Source: Pseudomonas fluorescens (lineage in GTDB: Bacteria > Pseudomonadota > Gammaproteobacteria > Pseudomonadales > Pseudomonadaceae). Taken from it: a stretch of 64,000 nucleotides of DNA. Made by a program: the position numbers and the translations under genes. Under the pieces are notes generated by a model. The model made no database searches. It had not been told where the DNA came from and was given only the letters and a program-made list of their open reading frames with translations. The stretch lies in assembly GCF_000730425.1 (NCBI RefSeq), contig NZ_CP008896.1, forward strand, positions 2,728,001 through 2,792,000, given 5' to 3'. Shown here piece after piece: positions 19,406 through 30,415 of the stretch (positions are counted from its first letter, which is position 1; each line of letters opens with the position of its first letter).

Positions 19406-20380
19406 ATGAGCCAATCCAGCGACCTTATTCAATCCGCACAACGCACCATCCGCCTCGAGCTTGAAGCCGTAGAAGGCTTGCTGGCCCATATCGACGCAGA
19501 TTTCGTACGCGCCTGCGAGATGATTCTGGCCAGCAAAGGCCGGGTTGTCGTGGTCGGCATGGGCAAGTCAGGCCATGTCGGCAACAAGATTGCCGCCACC
19601 CTGGCGAGCACCGGCACCACGGCGTTTTTCGTGCACCCGGCCGAAGCCAGCCATGGTGACATGGGCATGATTACCCGCGATGACGTGATTCTGGCCCTGT
19701 CCAATTCCGGCACCACCAACGAAATCGTGACCCTGCTGCCCCTGATCAAGCGCCTGGGGATCAAGCTGATCAGCCTGACCGGCAACCCGGACTCGACGCT
19801 GGCCAAGGCCGCCGAAGTCAACCTGAACGTACATGTGGCCCACGAGGCCTGCCCGCTGAACCTGGCGCCGACCTCCTCCACCACCGCCGCCCTGGTCATG
19901 GGCGACGCCCTGGCCGTGGCGTTGCTGGAAGCCCGTGGCTTTACCGCCGAAGATTTCGCTTTTTCCCACCCAGGTGGCGCCCTCGGCCGTCGCCTGCTGC
20001 TGAAAGTGGAAAATGTGATGCATACCGGCGATGAACTGCCCCAGGTACAACGCGGCACCCTGCTCAAGGATGCGTTGATGGAAATGACCCGCAAGGGCCT
20101 GGGCATGACCGTGATCCTCGAAGCCGACGGGCGCCTGGCCGGGGTCTTCACCGACGGCGACCTGCGCCGCACTCTGGACCGCACCATCGATATCCATACC
20201 GCGACCATCGATCAGGTCATGACCCCTCACGGCAAGACTGCACGCGCTGAAATGCTGGCGGCTGAGGCCCTGAAGATCATGGAAGACCACAAAATCGGCG
20301 CCCTGGTGGTGGTCGATGAGGCCGATCATCCGATTGGCGCCCTGAATATGCACGATTTGCTGCGCGCGGGAGTGATGTAA
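19406..20380 (+). CDS. kdsD: arabinose-5-phosphate isomerase
   Basis: 324 residues: a SIS domain (about 40-180, with VVVGMGKSGHVGNKIAATLAS) then two CBS domains (from about 205). It converts ribulose 5-phosphate to arabinose 5-phosphate, the first step of KDO synthesis for LPS. The Met of MSQSSDLIQSAQRTIRLE is the likely start, and upstream codons (TATACGATTTCAGAC) look non-coding. It runs straight into kdsC (stop TAA then ATG), coupling it to the KDO phosphatase. Confidence 0.95.
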   Translation: MSQSSDLIQSAQRTIRLELEAVEGLLAHIDADFVRACEMILASKGRVVVVGMGKSGHVGNKIAATLASTGTTAFFVHPAEASHGDMGMITRDDVILALSNSGTTNEIVTLLPLIKRLGIKLISLTGNPDSTLAKAAEVNLNVHVAHEACPLNLAPTSSTTAALVMGDALAVALLEARGFTAEDFAFSHPGGALGRRLLLKVENVMHTGDELPQVQRGTLLKDALMEMTRKGLGMTVILEADGRLAGVFTDGDLRRTLDRTIDIHTATIDQVMTPHGKTARAEMLAAEALKIMEDHKIGALVVVDEADHPIGALNMHDLLRAGVM

Positions 20381-20905
20381 ATGAACACCGACCTGTTGCA
20401 ACGGGGCAAGGCCATCAAACTGGCGATTTTCGATGTGGATGGCGTGCTGACCGATGGTCGCCTCTACTTCCTCGAAGACGGTAGCGAATTCAAGACATTC
20501 AACACATTGGACGGCCAGGGCATCAAGATGTTGATGGCCTCTGGTGTGCAAACTGCGATTATCAGTGGTCGAAAGACTCCGGTCGTGGAGCGCCGCGCAC
20601 AAAACCTGGGGATTCCTCACCTCTATCAGGGGCGCGAGGACAAACTGGTGGTCCTGGATGAGCTTCTTGGCAAACTCAACCTAAGCTATGAGCAGGTTGC
20701 CTATCTGGGCGACGACTTGCCTGACTTGCCGGTGATTCGCCGCGTCGGCCTGGGCATGGCCGTGGCCAATGCTGCGTCGTTTGTCCGCGAACACGCCCAC
20801 GGCATTACCCAGGCCCGTGGCGGCGAAGGCGCTGCCCGCGAGTTCTGCGAACTGATCCTGCGAGCCCAGGGCAGCCTTGAAGCGGCCCACGCCGCCTACC
20901 TATAG
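20381..20905 (+). CDS. kdsC: 3-deoxy-D-manno-octulosonate 8-phosphate phosphatase
   Basis: 174 residues, HAD superfamily with the catalytic Asp in FDVDGVLTDGRLYF, and the lysine/Asp loop VAYLGDDLPDLPVI. It removes the phosphate from KDO-8-P to give KDO. It starts right after the kdsD stop codon and precedes lptC by eight bases, so it belongs to the LPS operon. Confidence 0.95.
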   Translation: MNTDLLQRGKAIKLAIFDVDGVLTDGRLYFLEDGSEFKTFNTLDGQGIKMLMASGVQTAIISGRKTPVVERRAQNLGIPHLYQGREDKLVVLDELLGKLNLSYEQVAYLGDDLPDLPVIRRVGLGMAVANAASFVREHAHGITQARGGEGAAREFCELILRAQGSLEAAHAAYL

Positions 20906-20913
20906 AGCCTTCT

Positions 20914-21486
20914 ATGCTGAGCAAAAAGATTCGCAACTTCCTGATATTCGGAGCCATCGCCGCACTGTTCCTCGCGGTGGGCTACTGGAATATCAGCCCG
21001 GAGCGCTTCCTCGACCAACCTGTTGCGCAGGTCGACCAGGGCGCCATCGACTATTACGCCACCAACGCCTACAGCGTGCAGTTCCTGCCTGACGGCAAGG
21101 TGCAGTACGAAATGACGTCGGACAAGGTCGAACACTTGAAGGCCTCGGAGGTCACATTGCTGACCAATCCGGACCTGAACCTGTATCGCGGCACCGAATT
21201 CCCGTGGCACGTCACCAGCAAGCGTGGCGAGGTCAACCCGGACGGCACCGAAGTGGAGTTGATCGACTCGGTACGCGTTGCCCGTACCGACGCCCAGAAG
21301 CGCGAGACCATTATTACCAGCAGTCGCATGACCGTATTCCCACAGAAGCAATATGCGCAGACCGAGCAAGACGTTAGAATCGACGGCGCTGGCGGTGTAT
21401 CGACTGGCAAAGGAATGAAAGCGTATTTGAAAGAAAGCAGGATACACCTGCTATCGAACGTAAGAGGACAGTATGAGGCTCGTTAA
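20914..21486 (+). CDS. lptC: LPS export protein LptC
   Basis: 190 residues, an N-terminal membrane anchor (NFLIFGAIAALFLAVGYW) followed by a periplasmic beta-jellyroll. LptC sits on LptBFG and hands LPS to LptA. VEHLKASEVTLLTNPDLNLY is typical of the family. It overlaps lptA by 14 bases. Confidence 0.93.
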   Translation: MLSKKIRNFLIFGAIAALFLAVGYWNISPERFLDQPVAQVDQGAIDYYATNAYSVQFLPDGKVQYEMTSDKVEHLKASEVTLLTNPDLNLYRGTEFPWHVTSKRGEVNPDGTEVELIDSVRVARTDAQKRETIITSSRMTVFPQKQYAQTEQDVRIDGAGGVSTGKGMKAYLKESRIHLLSNVRGQYEAR

Positions 21487-22006
21487 AACCCTCCCTATTT
21501 TGCTCGGTCTGGGCGCAGCACTGGGAAGCGTGAGCGCCTGGGCTCTGCCGAACGATAGCCAGCAACCGATCCACATCTCGGCTGACGATGCGCAGTTGGA
21601 TGACAAGAAAGGCATCGCGACCTACACCGGCGGCGTGATCATCACCCAAGGGTCGATGAAGATCACTGGCAACACGGTGACCCTGACTCGCACCCAGGCT
21701 GGCGATATAGACGTGGTGACTTCAGTAGGCAACCTGGCTTACTTTGAGCAGCAGCAGTCCGCTACCGATCCTGGCCCAATGAAGGGCTACGGCAAGACCA
21801 TCCAGTATCACGCCCAACAGAACCGCATCGTGCTAATCGACCAGGCCAAGGTGCTGAGCCCCGATGGTAACTCCACGGAAGGTGAAAAAATCACCTATGA
21901 CACCGTGAAGCAAGTCGCCAATGCCGGTCGCGCCAACGGCAACAAGGTCACTACACCACGTCCGCGCATCGACATGGTTATCCAGCCGAAGAAGAAGGCC
22001 CAGTAA
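21473..22006 (+). CDS. lptA: LPS transport protein LptA
   Basis: 177 residues, signal peptide ending about Ala24 (LGSVSAWA) and a beta-jellyroll with the LptA phrase [20 protein letters not shown]. It forms the periplasmic bridge carrying LPS to LptDE. The stop overlaps the lptB start by one base (TAATG), so translation is coupled. Confidence 0.95.
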   Translation: MRLVKTLPILLGLGAALGSVSAWALPNDSQQPIHISADDAQLDDKKGIATYTGGVIITQGSMKITGNTVTLTRTQAGDIDVVTSVGNLAYFEQQQSATDPGPMKGYGKTIQYHAQQNRIVLIDQAKVLSPDGNSTEGEKITYDTVKQVANAGRANGNKVTTPRPRIDMVIQPKKKAQ

Positions 22007-22731
22007 TGGCAACCCTGAAAGCCCAGCATCTGGCCAAGGCCTATAAAAGCCGTCAGGTCGTGCGCGACGTCAGCCTGTCGATCGACAGCGGCCAGATCGT
22101 CGGCCTGCTTGGCCCCAACGGTGCCGGCAAAACCACCTGTTTCTACATGATCGTAGGCCTGGTCCAGGCCGACCAGGGGCGTGTGTTGATCGACGACCTG
22201 GACGTCAGTCACCAGCCGATGCACGGTCGTGCACGGGCTGGTATCGGCTATCTCCCACAGGAAGCGTCGATTTTCCGCAAACTGTCAGTGTCCGACAACA
22301 TCATGGCGATCCTTGAAACCCGCAAGGAGCTGGATCGTGACGGACGCCGCCAGGAGCTGGAAAGCCTGCTGCAGGAGTTCCACATCAACCATATTCGCGA
22401 CAACCTCGGCATGAGCCTGTCCGGCGGCGAGCGTCGCCGCGTGGAAATCGCCCGCGCCCTGGCCACTGCACCGAAGTTCATCCTGCTGGATGAGCCCTTC
22501 GCCGGTGTCGACCCGATCTCGGTAGGCGACATCAAGCAGATCATCCATCACCTAAAGGCCAAGGGGATCGGCGTATTGATCACCGACCACAACGTGCGCG
22601 AGACCCTGGATATCTGCGAAACCGCGTATATCGTCAACGACGGTCAACTGATTGCCGAAGGTGATTCTGCCACTATCCTGGCCAACGAACTGGTCAAGGA
22701 AGTGTATCTGGGGCACGAGTTCCGCCTGTAA
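22006..22731 (+). CDS. lptB: LPS export ABC ATPase LptB
   Basis: 241 residues. Walker [15 protein letters not shown], signature [15 protein letters not shown] and Walker [14 protein letters not shown] are all present; it energises the LptBFG extractor. It is the last gene of the kds-lpt cluster; rpoN follows after 184 bp. Confidence 0.97.
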   Translation: MATLKAQHLAKAYKSRQVVRDVSLSIDSGQIVGLLGPNGAGKTTCFYMIVGLVQADQGRVLIDDLDVSHQPMHGRARAGIGYLPQEASIFRKLSVSDNIMAILETRKELDRDGRRQELESLLQEFHINHIRDNLGMSLSGGERRRVEIARALATAPKFILLDEPFAGVDPISVGDIKQIIHHLKAKGIGVLITDHNVRETLDICETAYIVNDGQLIAEGDSATILANELVKEVYLGHEFRL

Positions 22732-22771
22732 ACACCGTAGTGCCAGGACATTCGCCATCAGGCGCGGGAGT

Positions 22772-22797
22772 CAATAAAAACCTCATTATTTTTATTG
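22772..22797. repeat. AT-rich perfect inverted repeat before rpoN
   Basis: CAATAAAAA and TTTTTATTG: 9 bp arms around an 8 base spacer, upstream of the rpoN TATAAT at 22834. Unusually AT-rich for this genome; a possible operator. Confidence 0.5.
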
Positions 22798-22833
22798 TTA
22801 CCGCGCTCTAGGCAAAGCCCCCGATATCAGGCA

Positions 22834-22839
22834 TATAAT
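22834..22839 (+). promoter_or_regulatory. candidate -10 box of rpoN
   Basis: TATAAT, 77 bp before the rpoN ATG. No convincing -35 is visible at the expected distance. Confidence 0.35.
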
Positions 22840-22851
22840 TTGCTTATGTTT

Positions 22852-22889
22852 GGCGCTCACGCGCCCTGTCGTGGATGGCGCATTGCGCC
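22852..22889 (+). promoter_or_regulatory. two small hairpins in the rpoN leader
   Basis: GGCGC-TCAC-GCGCC at 22852-22865 and GGCGC-ATT-GCGCC at 22877-22889, between the -10 box and the ATG. The rpoN SD is weak (AAGG fifteen bases away), so the leader could control translation. Confidence 0.4.
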
Positions 22890-22915
22890 GGCGAATAAGG
22901 TGTTAAGCCCCTGCC

Positions 22916-24409
22916 ATGAAACCATCGCTAGTCCTGAGAATGGGCCAGCAGCTGACGATGACACCGCAGCTGCAACAGGCCATCCGCCTGCTCCAATTGT
23001 CGACCCTGGACCTGCAACAGGAAATCCAGGAGGCCCTGGAGTCCAACCCGATGCTCGAACGCCAGGAAGAAGGCGACGACTTCGACAATGCCGACCCACT
23101 GGCCGACAACATAGAGCAAAAACCCAACACCGACGTCCAGGAACCGTCCTATCAGGAAACCGCCCCCACAGTGGATAACCTGGAAGAAGGCGAATGGAAC
23201 GAACGCATCCCCAATGAACTGCCGGTGGATACGGCCTGGGAGGATGTCTACCAGACCAGTGCCAGCAGCCTGCCCAGCAACGACGATGACGAGTGGGACT
23301 TCACCACCCGCACCTCCGTCGGAGAGAGCCTGCAGAGCCACTTGCTGTGGCAACTGAACCTTGCCCCGATGTCCGACACCGATCGCCTGATCGCCGTGAC
23401 CCTGATCGACTGCATCAATAATCAGGGCTACCTGGACGAGACTCTCGACGAAATCCTCGAGGCCTTCGATCCGGAACTGGACATCGAGCTGGACGAAATC
23501 GAAGCGGTCCTGCACCGCATCCAGCAATTCGAGCCTGCCGGTATCGGCGCACGCAATCTCAGCGAGTGCCTGTTGCTGCAACTGCGCCAGTTGCCCGCCA
23601 AGACCCCGTGGCTGGCCGAAGCCCAACGCCTGGTCACCGACTATATCGATCTGCTGGGCAGCCGCGACTACAGCCAGTTGATGCGCCGGATGAAGCTCAA
23701 GGAAGATGATCTGCGCCAGATCATTGAACTGGTGCAGAGCCTTAACCCCCGTCCCGGCTCGCAGATCGAGTCCAGCGAAGCCGAATATGTCGTCCCCGAT
23801 GTAATTGTGCGCAAGGACAACGAGCGCTGGCTGGTGGAACTGAACCAGGAGTCGGTGCCACGCCTGCGAGTCAACCCGCAATACGCAGGTTTCGTGCGCC
23901 GGGCCGATACCAGCGCCGACAACACCTTCATGCGTAACCAGTTGCAGGAGGCGCGCTGGTTCATCAAGAGTCTGCAAAGCCGTAACGAGACGCTGATGAA
24001 AGTGGCCACCCAGATCGTCGAACACCAGCGCGGCTTCCTGGAGTACGGCGACGAGGCAATGAAACCGTTAGTGCTGCATGACATTGCCGAAGCCGTGGGC
24101 ATGCATGAATCGACTATTTCCAGGGTGACCACGCAGAAATTCATGCATACCCCACGGGGCATATATGAGCTGAAATACTTTTTCTCCAGCCACGTCAGCA
24201 CCTCCGAAGGCGGCGAATGCTCGTCCACGGCGATCCGCGCGATCATCAAAAAACTGGTTGCTGCGGAAAATCAGAAAAAGCCGTTGAGTGACAGCAAGAT
24301 CGCTGGTTTACTGGAGGCACAAGGCATTCAGGTCGCCCGTCGAACCGTCGCCAAGTACCGCGAGTCCCTTGGGATCGCGCCTTCCAGCGAGCGTAAGCGG
24401 TTGATGTGA
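22916..24409 (+). CDS. rpoN: RNA polymerase sigma-54 factor
   Basis: 497 residues. The N-terminal activator-interacting region ([20 protein letters not shown]) is Gln-rich, the middle acidic, and the C-terminal RpoN box [10 protein letters not shown] (474-483) is intact. It directs transcription of nitrogen, flagellar and other sigma-54 promoters, which need enhancer-binding ATPases. It heads the rpoN-hpf-ptsN-rapZ-ptsO cluster, as in other gammaproteobacteria. Confidence 0.98.
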   Translation: MKPSLVLRMGQQLTMTPQLQQAIRLLQLSTLDLQQEIQEALESNPMLERQEEGDDFDNADPLADNIEQKPNTDVQEPSYQETAPTVDNLEEGEWNERIPNELPVDTAWEDVYQTSASSLPSNDDDEWDFTTRTSVGESLQSHLLWQLNLAPMSDTDRLIAVTLIDCINNQGYLDETLDEILEAFDPELDIELDEIEAVLHRIQQFEPAGIGARNLSECLLLQLRQLPAKTPWLAEAQRLVTDYIDLLGSRDYSQLMRRMKLKEDDLRQIIELVQSLNPRPGSQIESSEAEYVVPDVIVRKDNERWLVELNQESVPRLRVNPQYAGFVRRADTSADNTFMRNQLQEARWFIKSLQSRNETLMKVATQIVEHQRGFLEYGDEAMKPLVLHDIAEAVGMHESTISRVTTQKFMHTPRGIYELKYFFSSHVSTSEGGECSSTAIRAIIKKLVAAENQKKPLSDSKIAGLLEAQGIQVARRTVAKYRESLGIAPSSERKRLM

Positions 24410-24484
24410 CGGGCGGGCCACAGCGTTCCAGTGGCGGGTATTCCTACCCGCCGCTTTATGCACTGGCAACGAAGGAGAAGCTGT

Positions 24485-24790
24485 ATGCAAGTCAACATCA
24501 GTGGACACCAACTGGAAGTGACCGAACCGCTGCGCGCCTACATCAGCGAGAAGCTCAAACGAATTGAGGGGCATTTCGACAAGATCACCAATGTGCAAGT
24601 CATCATGTCTGTCGAAAAGCTGAAGCAGAAAATCGAAGCCACCTTGCGTATACCCGGCGGGGAAGTAGTCGCCAATGCAGAGCATTCAGACATGTATGCC
24701 GCCATTGACGACCTCACCGACAAGCTGGATCGCCAAATCAAAAAGCATAAGGAAAAGCAGCAAAGCCTTCTTCAAGGCACAGGCCGCTAA
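24485..24790 (+). CDS. hpf: ribosome hibernation promoting factor, short form
   Basis: 101 residues, the beta-alpha-beta-beta-beta-alpha fold of YfiA/HPF (MQVNISGHQLEVTEPLRAYI ... VEKLKQKIEATLRIPGG). Short form without the C-terminal dimerisation domain of long HPF. Binds and inactivates 70S ribosomes in stationary phase. ATG at 24485 has GGAG in GAAGGAGAAG just before; the frame extends 5' without a family counterpart. Confidence 0.94.
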   Translation: MQVNISGHQLEVTEPLRAYISEKLKRIEGHFDKITNVQVIMSVEKLKQKIEATLRIPGGEVVANAEHSDMYAAIDDLTDKLDRQIKKHKEKQQSLLQGTGR

Positions 24791-24802
24791 CACTCCCCAC
24801 CC

Positions 24803-25267
24803 ATGATTCGACTTGAAACCATCCTGACCCCCGGCCGTTCCCTCGTGAACGCGCCGGGCGGCAGCAAAAAGAAAGCCCTCGAACAGATTGCCAACCTGAT
24901 CAGTCGCGAAGTGCCTGAACTGTTGATGCAAGATGTGTACGAGGCCCTGATCGCGCGTGAAAAACTCGGCTCAACCGGTTTTGGCAACGGCATCGCGATT
25001 CCTCATTGCCGCCTCAAAGGCTGTGAAACACCGGTAAGCGCCCTGCTGCACCTGGACACCCCCACTGATTTCGACGCCATCGATGGCGCCCCGGTTGACC
25101 TGCTGTTTGTGCTGCTGGTCCCGGAGGCAGCCACCGATGCGCACCTGGAACTGCTCCGGCAGATTGCCAGCATGCTCGACCGTGAAGAAGTACGTAAGAA
25201 ACTGCGTAGCGCCAGCACCAATGAGGCGCTGTATCAGGTTGTCCTGGATGAGCAAAGCGGGCATTAA
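24803..25267 (+). CDS. ptsN: nitrogen PTS EIIA component PtsN
   Basis: 154 residues, EIIA-Ntr fold with the phosphorylated His68 in [13 protein letters not shown]. Receives phosphate from PtsO and regulates K+ uptake, carbon/nitrogen balance and other functions. It is three bases from rapZ and 12 after hpf, in the rpoN operon. Confidence 0.96.
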   Translation: MIRLETILTPGRSLVNAPGGSKKKALEQIANLISREVPELLMQDVYEALIAREKLGSTGFGNGIAIPHCRLKGCETPVSALLHLDTPTDFDAIDGAPVDLLFVLLVPEAATDAHLELLRQIASMLDREEVRKKLRSASTNEALYQVVLDEQSGH

Positions 25268-25269
25268 TC

Positions 25270-26127
25270 ATGCGTTTGATCATCGTCAGCGGACGTTCCG
25301 GCTCGGGTAAAAGTACTGCCCTCAACGTGCTTGAGGACAATGGGTTTTATTGCATCGACAACTTGCCGGCCGGCCTGCTGCCAGAATTGGCCGAACGCGC
25401 GTTGATCCATACCGAGCTGGCACAACCATTGGTGGCAGTGTCGATCGACGCACGCAACTTGCCCAGCCACCTCACGCGATTCCCGGAGTTGCTTGAAGAG
25501 GTACGCGCCAAGCATATCCATTGCGATGTGCTGTACCTGGATGCCGACGAAGAAACGCTGCTCAAGCGCTTCTCGGAAACCCGTCGCCGCCACCCGCTGA
25601 GCAGCCCGCACCGCTCGCTGGCGGAAGCCATCGAGGACGAGACCAAGCTGCTGGGGCCAATCATCGATTTGGCCGACCTCAAGATCAACACCACTAGCCT
25701 AAACCTTTACCAACTGCGTGATGCCATCAAGCTACGCCTGCTGAACCAGCCGGAACCCGGCACGGCATTCCTGGTTGAGTCCTTTGGTTTCAAGCGGGGC
25801 ATGCCAGTGGACGCCGACCTGGTGTTTGATGTGCGCTGCTTGCCAAACCCTTATTGGAAACCGGAACTGCGCGATCAGTCAGGGCTGGACCAGCCAGTTG
25901 CCGAGTACCTGGCAGCTCAACCGGATGTTGAGGAGATGTTCCAGGATATCTCCAGCTACCTGCTCAAGTGGCTACCGCGCTTTGCCGCCAGCAACCGGGC
26001 CTATGTCACCATTGCCATCGGCTGTACCGGCGGGCATCACCGCTCCGTCTACCTGACCGAGCGCCTGGGCCAGGTCTTGCAGAAAACCCTCAAGAATGTC
26101 CAGGTTCGCCACCGCGACCTTAGCTGA
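25270..26127 (+). CDS. rapZ: RNase adaptor protein RapZ
   Basis: 285 residues; N-terminal Walker A ([11 protein letters not shown]) and a C-terminal domain with [11 protein letters not shown] (the RNA- and GlcN6P-sensing part in E. coli). It controls GlmZ/GlmS levels in enterics; in Pseudomonas targets are less clear. It follows ptsN after two bases, and ptsO starts 16 bases after its stop. Confidence 0.95.
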   Translation: MRLIIVSGRSGSGKSTALNVLEDNGFYCIDNLPAGLLPELAERALIHTELAQPLVAVSIDARNLPSHLTRFPELLEEVRAKHIHCDVLYLDADEETLLKRFSETRRRHPLSSPHRSLAEAIEDETKLLGPIIDLADLKINTTSLNLYQLRDAIKLRLLNQPEPGTAFLVESFGFKRGMPVDADLVFDVRCLPNPYWKPELRDQSGLDQPVAEYLAAQPDVEEMFQDISSYLLKWLPRFAASNRAYVTIAIGCTGGHHRSVYLTERLGQVLQKTLKNVQVRHRDLS

Positions 26128-26143
26128 AAGGAACACCTTCGCG

Positions 26144-26416
26144 ATGCCCGCTCTGGAAATTGAAATCATCAACAAACTGGGCTTGCATGCCCGCGCCTCG
26201 GCTAAATTTGTCGGGGTTGCGGGCCAGTTTCCTTGCCAGATCCGCGCCGGGCGTACACCAGAATCCATGGTCGACGGCAAAAGCATCATGGCCATGATGA
26301 TGCTGGCTGCCGGCAAGGGCACCACGATTCATCTGAAGACCGAAGGTGAGCAAGAACAGGAAGCGCTGGATGCACTGGTGAAGTTGATCAACAACTACTT
26401 CGATGAAGGCGAATAG
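26144..26416 (+). CDS. ptsO: phosphocarrier protein NPr (HPr family)
   Basis: 90 residues with the HPr phosphorylation site His15 in KLGLHARASAKF and the second helix SIMAMMMLAAGKG. It passes phosphate from PtsP to PtsN. The ATG at 26144 has AAAGGA upstream and gives the normal HPr length; an in-frame start inside rapZ is rejected. Confidence 0.95.
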   Translation: MPALEIEIINKLGLHARASAKFVGVAGQFPCQIRAGRTPESMVDGKSIMAMMMLAAGKGTTIHLKTEGEQEQEALDALVKLINNYFDEGE

Positions 26417-26452
26417 CCCTCGCCCAACCTGAACCCCCTGCGTACGGGCTTA

Positions 26453-26480
26453 TGTAGGAACTGGCTTGCCAGCTCCTACA
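26453..26480. repeat. REP element
   Basis: 28 bp TGTAGGAACTGGC-TT-GCCAGCTCCTACA, one mismatch in the arms, between convergent ptsO and the ZIP gene. Confidence 0.88.
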
Positions 26481-26492
26481 TTGGTTTGCGCG

Positions 26493-27386
26493 TCAGCCCA
26501 GCGCTGTATCCATGGCCATCATCAAGCAAAACCCGATGCACAAGCCAAGACTGGCAAGCTTGTCATGGCCGTTACGCCGCGACTCGGGGATCACCTCATG
26601 AGTCACCACCAATAACATCGCTCCGGCCGCCAGTGCCAGGCCCAGCGGCAACAGCATCTCGGCCAGGCTGACCAACCAGGCACAGAGCACGGCAAACACC
26701 GGCTCTACCAAACCCGAGGCAGCACCGATCAGGAATGCCTTGACCCGCGACATCCCGGCCCCTGCCAGTACCAACGCAATCACCAGCCCTTCGGGCACAT
26801 CCTGCAAGGCAATGCCCATGGCCAGGCTATCCGCGTCGGGCATGCCGCCACCGGCAGAGACACCGACAGCCATGCCTTCGGGAATATTGTGGGCGATGAT
26901 TGCAAACACAAAGAGCCAGATACGCGGTGGAATCACCGGTTTGTCAGGCGTACCCACCAGCATTTCCGGGCTGGCCCCGGAAACCTTGCGATCCACCAGG
27001 AACAAACCGAACGCCCCCAGCATGATGCCAAAGCTGATCAAGCCGCTGGAGGCCCAGGGCGTCAGCCCCAGGTTTTCGGCGGCGGCAATCCCCGGCACGA
27101 CCAGGGAAAACGCCGTCGCCGCCAACATCACGCCAGCACCAAAACCCAATAGTGTGTCGCTGACCGCCAACGGCATCCTCCGGATCACCAGCACCGGCAC
27201 CGCCCCCAACGCCGTGCCCAACGCACAGATCGCCCCACCTTGCAGCGCGCGCAGGATCCGCGGTTCCAGGTTCAGCCAGGCCAGCCCGTGGGCCACCAGC
27301 AATGCAGTTCCCGCCAATAGCAGCAGCGAGCCAAATGCATAGCGGAACATTCGCACGCTGCTGATCGCCAGTGTTTCAGTGCCCAT
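26493..27386 (-). CDS. ZIP family divalent metal transporter
   Basis: 297 residues with seven to eight membrane helices. The metal-site motifs HNIPEGMAVGVSAGG and ALQDVPEGLVIALVLAG (the two helices forming the ZIP binuclear site) are both present; the second one has QD in place of the usual HE. It probably imports Zn, Fe or Mn. It lies 31 bp after sodA on the same strand with no terminator visible, so it may belong to the Fur-controlled fagA-fumC-orfX-sodA operon; that would make it an iron-starvation-induced importer, and Mn the natural guess. The metal is not shown. Confidence 0.85.
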   Translation of the reverse strand: MGTETLAISSVRMFRYAFGSLLLLAGTALLVAHGLAWLNLEPRILRALQGGAICALGTALGAVPVLVIRRMPLAVSDTLLGFGAGVMLAATAFSLVVPGIAAAENLGLTPWASSGLISFGIMLGAFGLFLVDRKVSGASPEMLVGTPDKPVIPPRIWLFVFAIIAHNIPEGMAVGVSAGGGMPDADSLAMGIALQDVPEGLVIALVLAGAGMSRVKAFLIGAASGLVEPVFAVLCAWLVSLAEMLLPLGLALAAGAMLLVVTHEVIPESRRNGHDKLASLGLCIGFCLMMAMDTALG

Positions 27387-27417
27387 AGTCGGCCTTAGGT
27401 CTTGTCATGAGAGTGCA

Positions 27418-28029
27418 TTAAGCCAGTGCAGCCTGGTAGCGCTCAGCGACTTCCGGCCAGTTGATAACACTGTAGAAGGCATTGATGTACTCAGGACGGC
27501 GGTTTTGATACAGCAGGTAGTAGGCGTGTTCCCATACGTCCAGACCGAGGATAGGCGTATTGCCGCTCATCAGCGGGCTGTCCTGATTGCCACTGCTTTC
27601 GACCACCAGGGTCTTTTGTGGGGTCACACTCAGCCAGGCCCAACCACTGCCGAAGCGGGTCAGCGCGGCCTTGGTGAAGGCTTCCTTGAACCCATCAAAA
27701 CCACCCAGTTGCGCATCAATCGCCTGACCCAGGGCGCCCTCAGGCTTACCGCCCCCCTTGGGCGACATGACCGCCCAGAACAACGAGTGGTTGGCATGCC
27801 CGCCCCCCTGGTTGATCACCGCAGCACGGAGTTTTTCCGGCAATTGCTGGACGCTGGAGACCAGTTTCTCGATAGGCCAGCCTGCGAACTCTGTGCCTTC
27901 GACGGCGGCATTGAGGTTATTGATATAGGTCTGGTGGTGTTTGGTGTAGTGAATCTCCATGGTTTGCGCATCGATATGCGGCTCCAGGGCATCGTAGGCG
28001 TAAGGCAAGGCAGGCAAGGTGTAGGACAT
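27418..28029 (-). CDS. sodA: superoxide dismutase (Mn type)
   Basis: 203 residues. Metal ligands are recognisable: His27 ([17 protein letters not shown]), a second His in [10 protein letters not shown], and Asp/His in [15 protein letters not shown]. The pattern [20 protein letters not shown] and the length suit the Mn/Fe family; the Fur-boxed operon position matches the P. aeruginosa Mn-SOD, which replaces the iron SOD under iron starvation. The ATG at 28029 has the standard [10 protein letters not shown] start; upstream in-frame Met codons lie in orfX. Confidence 0.93.
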   Translation of the reverse strand: MSYTLPALPYAYDALEPHIDAQTMEIHYTKHHQTYINNLNAAVEGTEFAGWPIEKLVSSVQQLPEKLRAAVINQGGGHANHSLFWAVMSPKGGGKPEGALGQAIDAQLGGFDGFKEAFTKAALTRFGSGWAWLSVTPQKTLVVESSGNQDSPLMSGNTPILGLDVWEHAYYLLYQNRRPEYINAFYSVINWPEVAERYQAALA

Positions 28030-28030
28030 A

Positions 28031-28474
28031 TCAATGTGCTCCATAAAAAGGGCTGTTGCGGGTCGACGCATCCGTCTGCGTCCTATTGCTGCCCAGCAAG
28101 CGATGGGTACGGGGGTACTCGCCGTGATCGCTGATGAAATTCAACAGTTCGACGTAGGTCTTGCTGCTCTGACGCAAGGCCGCCTCACGCAAGGGCTGAG
28201 GTAGCCGAGTGTCCTGCATGGCCTGCAGCAAACGCTGGTGAATGGCGCAGAGGTATTCGGCGCTTTCTTCAGGCTGATTCAGACGCAGATGCAGGTCCGC
28301 CAGGTTGTGATGGGATATAACGCAGGCTGCCACCGCCTCGTCGGCATCACCCCAGCGCTCGAACAACACTTGAGCCAACGCCAGGGCTTGAAGGTAATGC
28401 TCGCGGGCATCCACCAGTTCGCCCTGCATAAAGCAGCGATTGGCCCGTTCGATCGTGCGTTTCCAGTGCTCCAT
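28031..28474 (-). CDS. conserved protein between fumC and sodA (orfX)
   Basis: 147 residues, alpha-helical ([38 protein letters not shown]), looking like TPR-type repeats. It has no recognisable catalytic motif. The same gene sits between fumC and sodA in P. aeruginosa (PA4469, orfX) under Fur. It starts 28 bp after the fumC stop, and sodA follows at once. Function unknown. Confidence 0.85.
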   Translation of the reverse strand: MEHWKRTIERANRCFMQGELVDAREHYLQALALAQVLFERWGDADEAVAACVISHHNLADLHLRLNQPEESAEYLCAIHQRLLQAMQDTRLPQPLREAALRQSSKTYVELLNFISDHGEYPRTHRLLGSNRTQTDASTRNSPFYGAH

Positions 28475-28501
28475 GGTGAGCCTCCAAAGCAGGGTCGGTA
28501 A

Positions 28502-29870
<1,369 letters not shown>

Positions 29871-29878
<8 letters not shown>

Positions 29879-30266
29879 CGGAAGATCCTTGCACCAAGTC
29901 GGAGTGAGAAATAGAAGGCAACAATTGGCAGGTCGCCAATTGCCAGGCAAACGTCTGCCAGCGCTTGAGTCGGCAGGCACAGTGAGAGAGGTTTTCCAAG
30001 TCGCGCAGCGGACGCCAGGCCTGGTCCAGGCACGTAGAGCGCCAGTGCCAGGGCAAGGCGATATCGGTGGCGGTATCGATCAGCAAGCGGAACGAGGTCT
30101 CGGCAATGGTCCACGGGTGCGTGGCCGTACAGCAGGCCAGGTAGCGGCCTTCGTTCAGGTAATGCTCAATCAGGCGTGGCTCGTCAGGGTTGAGCCCGCA
30201 ACGAATCTGGCGACTCATCCAGCGCCAGCTTTCCAGGTAGGGATCCTCGTGCAGGACAGAACTCAT
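29871..30266 (-). CDS. fagA: Fur-associated gene product FagA
   Basis: 131 residues, Trp- and Cys-containing (five Cys), alpha-helical (EDPYLESWRWMSRQIRCGLNP ...). This is the first gene of the Fur-regulated fagA-fumC-orfX-sodA operon known from P. aeruginosa (PA4471). Its molecular role is not established. The ATG lies directly downstream of a Fur box and its end overlaps the fumC start. Confidence 0.85.
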
Positions 30267-30281
30267 GATCCGCGCTCGCTC

Positions 30282-30317
30282 GATAATGATATTTATTATT
30301 AAATGATATTGAGAATC
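30282..30317 (-). promoter_or_regulatory. Fur box of the fagA-fumC-orfX-sodA operon
   Basis: GATAATGATATTTATTATT at 30282-30300 matches the 19 bp Fur consensus at 16 positions. A second AT-rich site with TGATATTGAGAATC follows to 30317. They start 16 bp upstream of the fagA ATG and would overlap its promoter, so iron-loaded Fur should repress. Confidence 0.9.
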
Positions 30318-30366
30318 AAAACAAGCTATTGAACCTATAGCTTTGTCAACCTTGTGATATTCCAGG

Positions 30367-30396
30367 CAAAAAAAAGCGCCACCCCAGGGGCGGCGC
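30367..30396 (-). terminator. rho-independent terminator of pmbA
   Basis: On the minus strand AGCGCCGCCCC-T-GGGGTGGCGCT followed by eight T, 20 bp after the pmbA stop. Confidence 0.93.
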
Positions 30397-30415
30397 TGTC
30401 GTGTAACAGTGGTGT

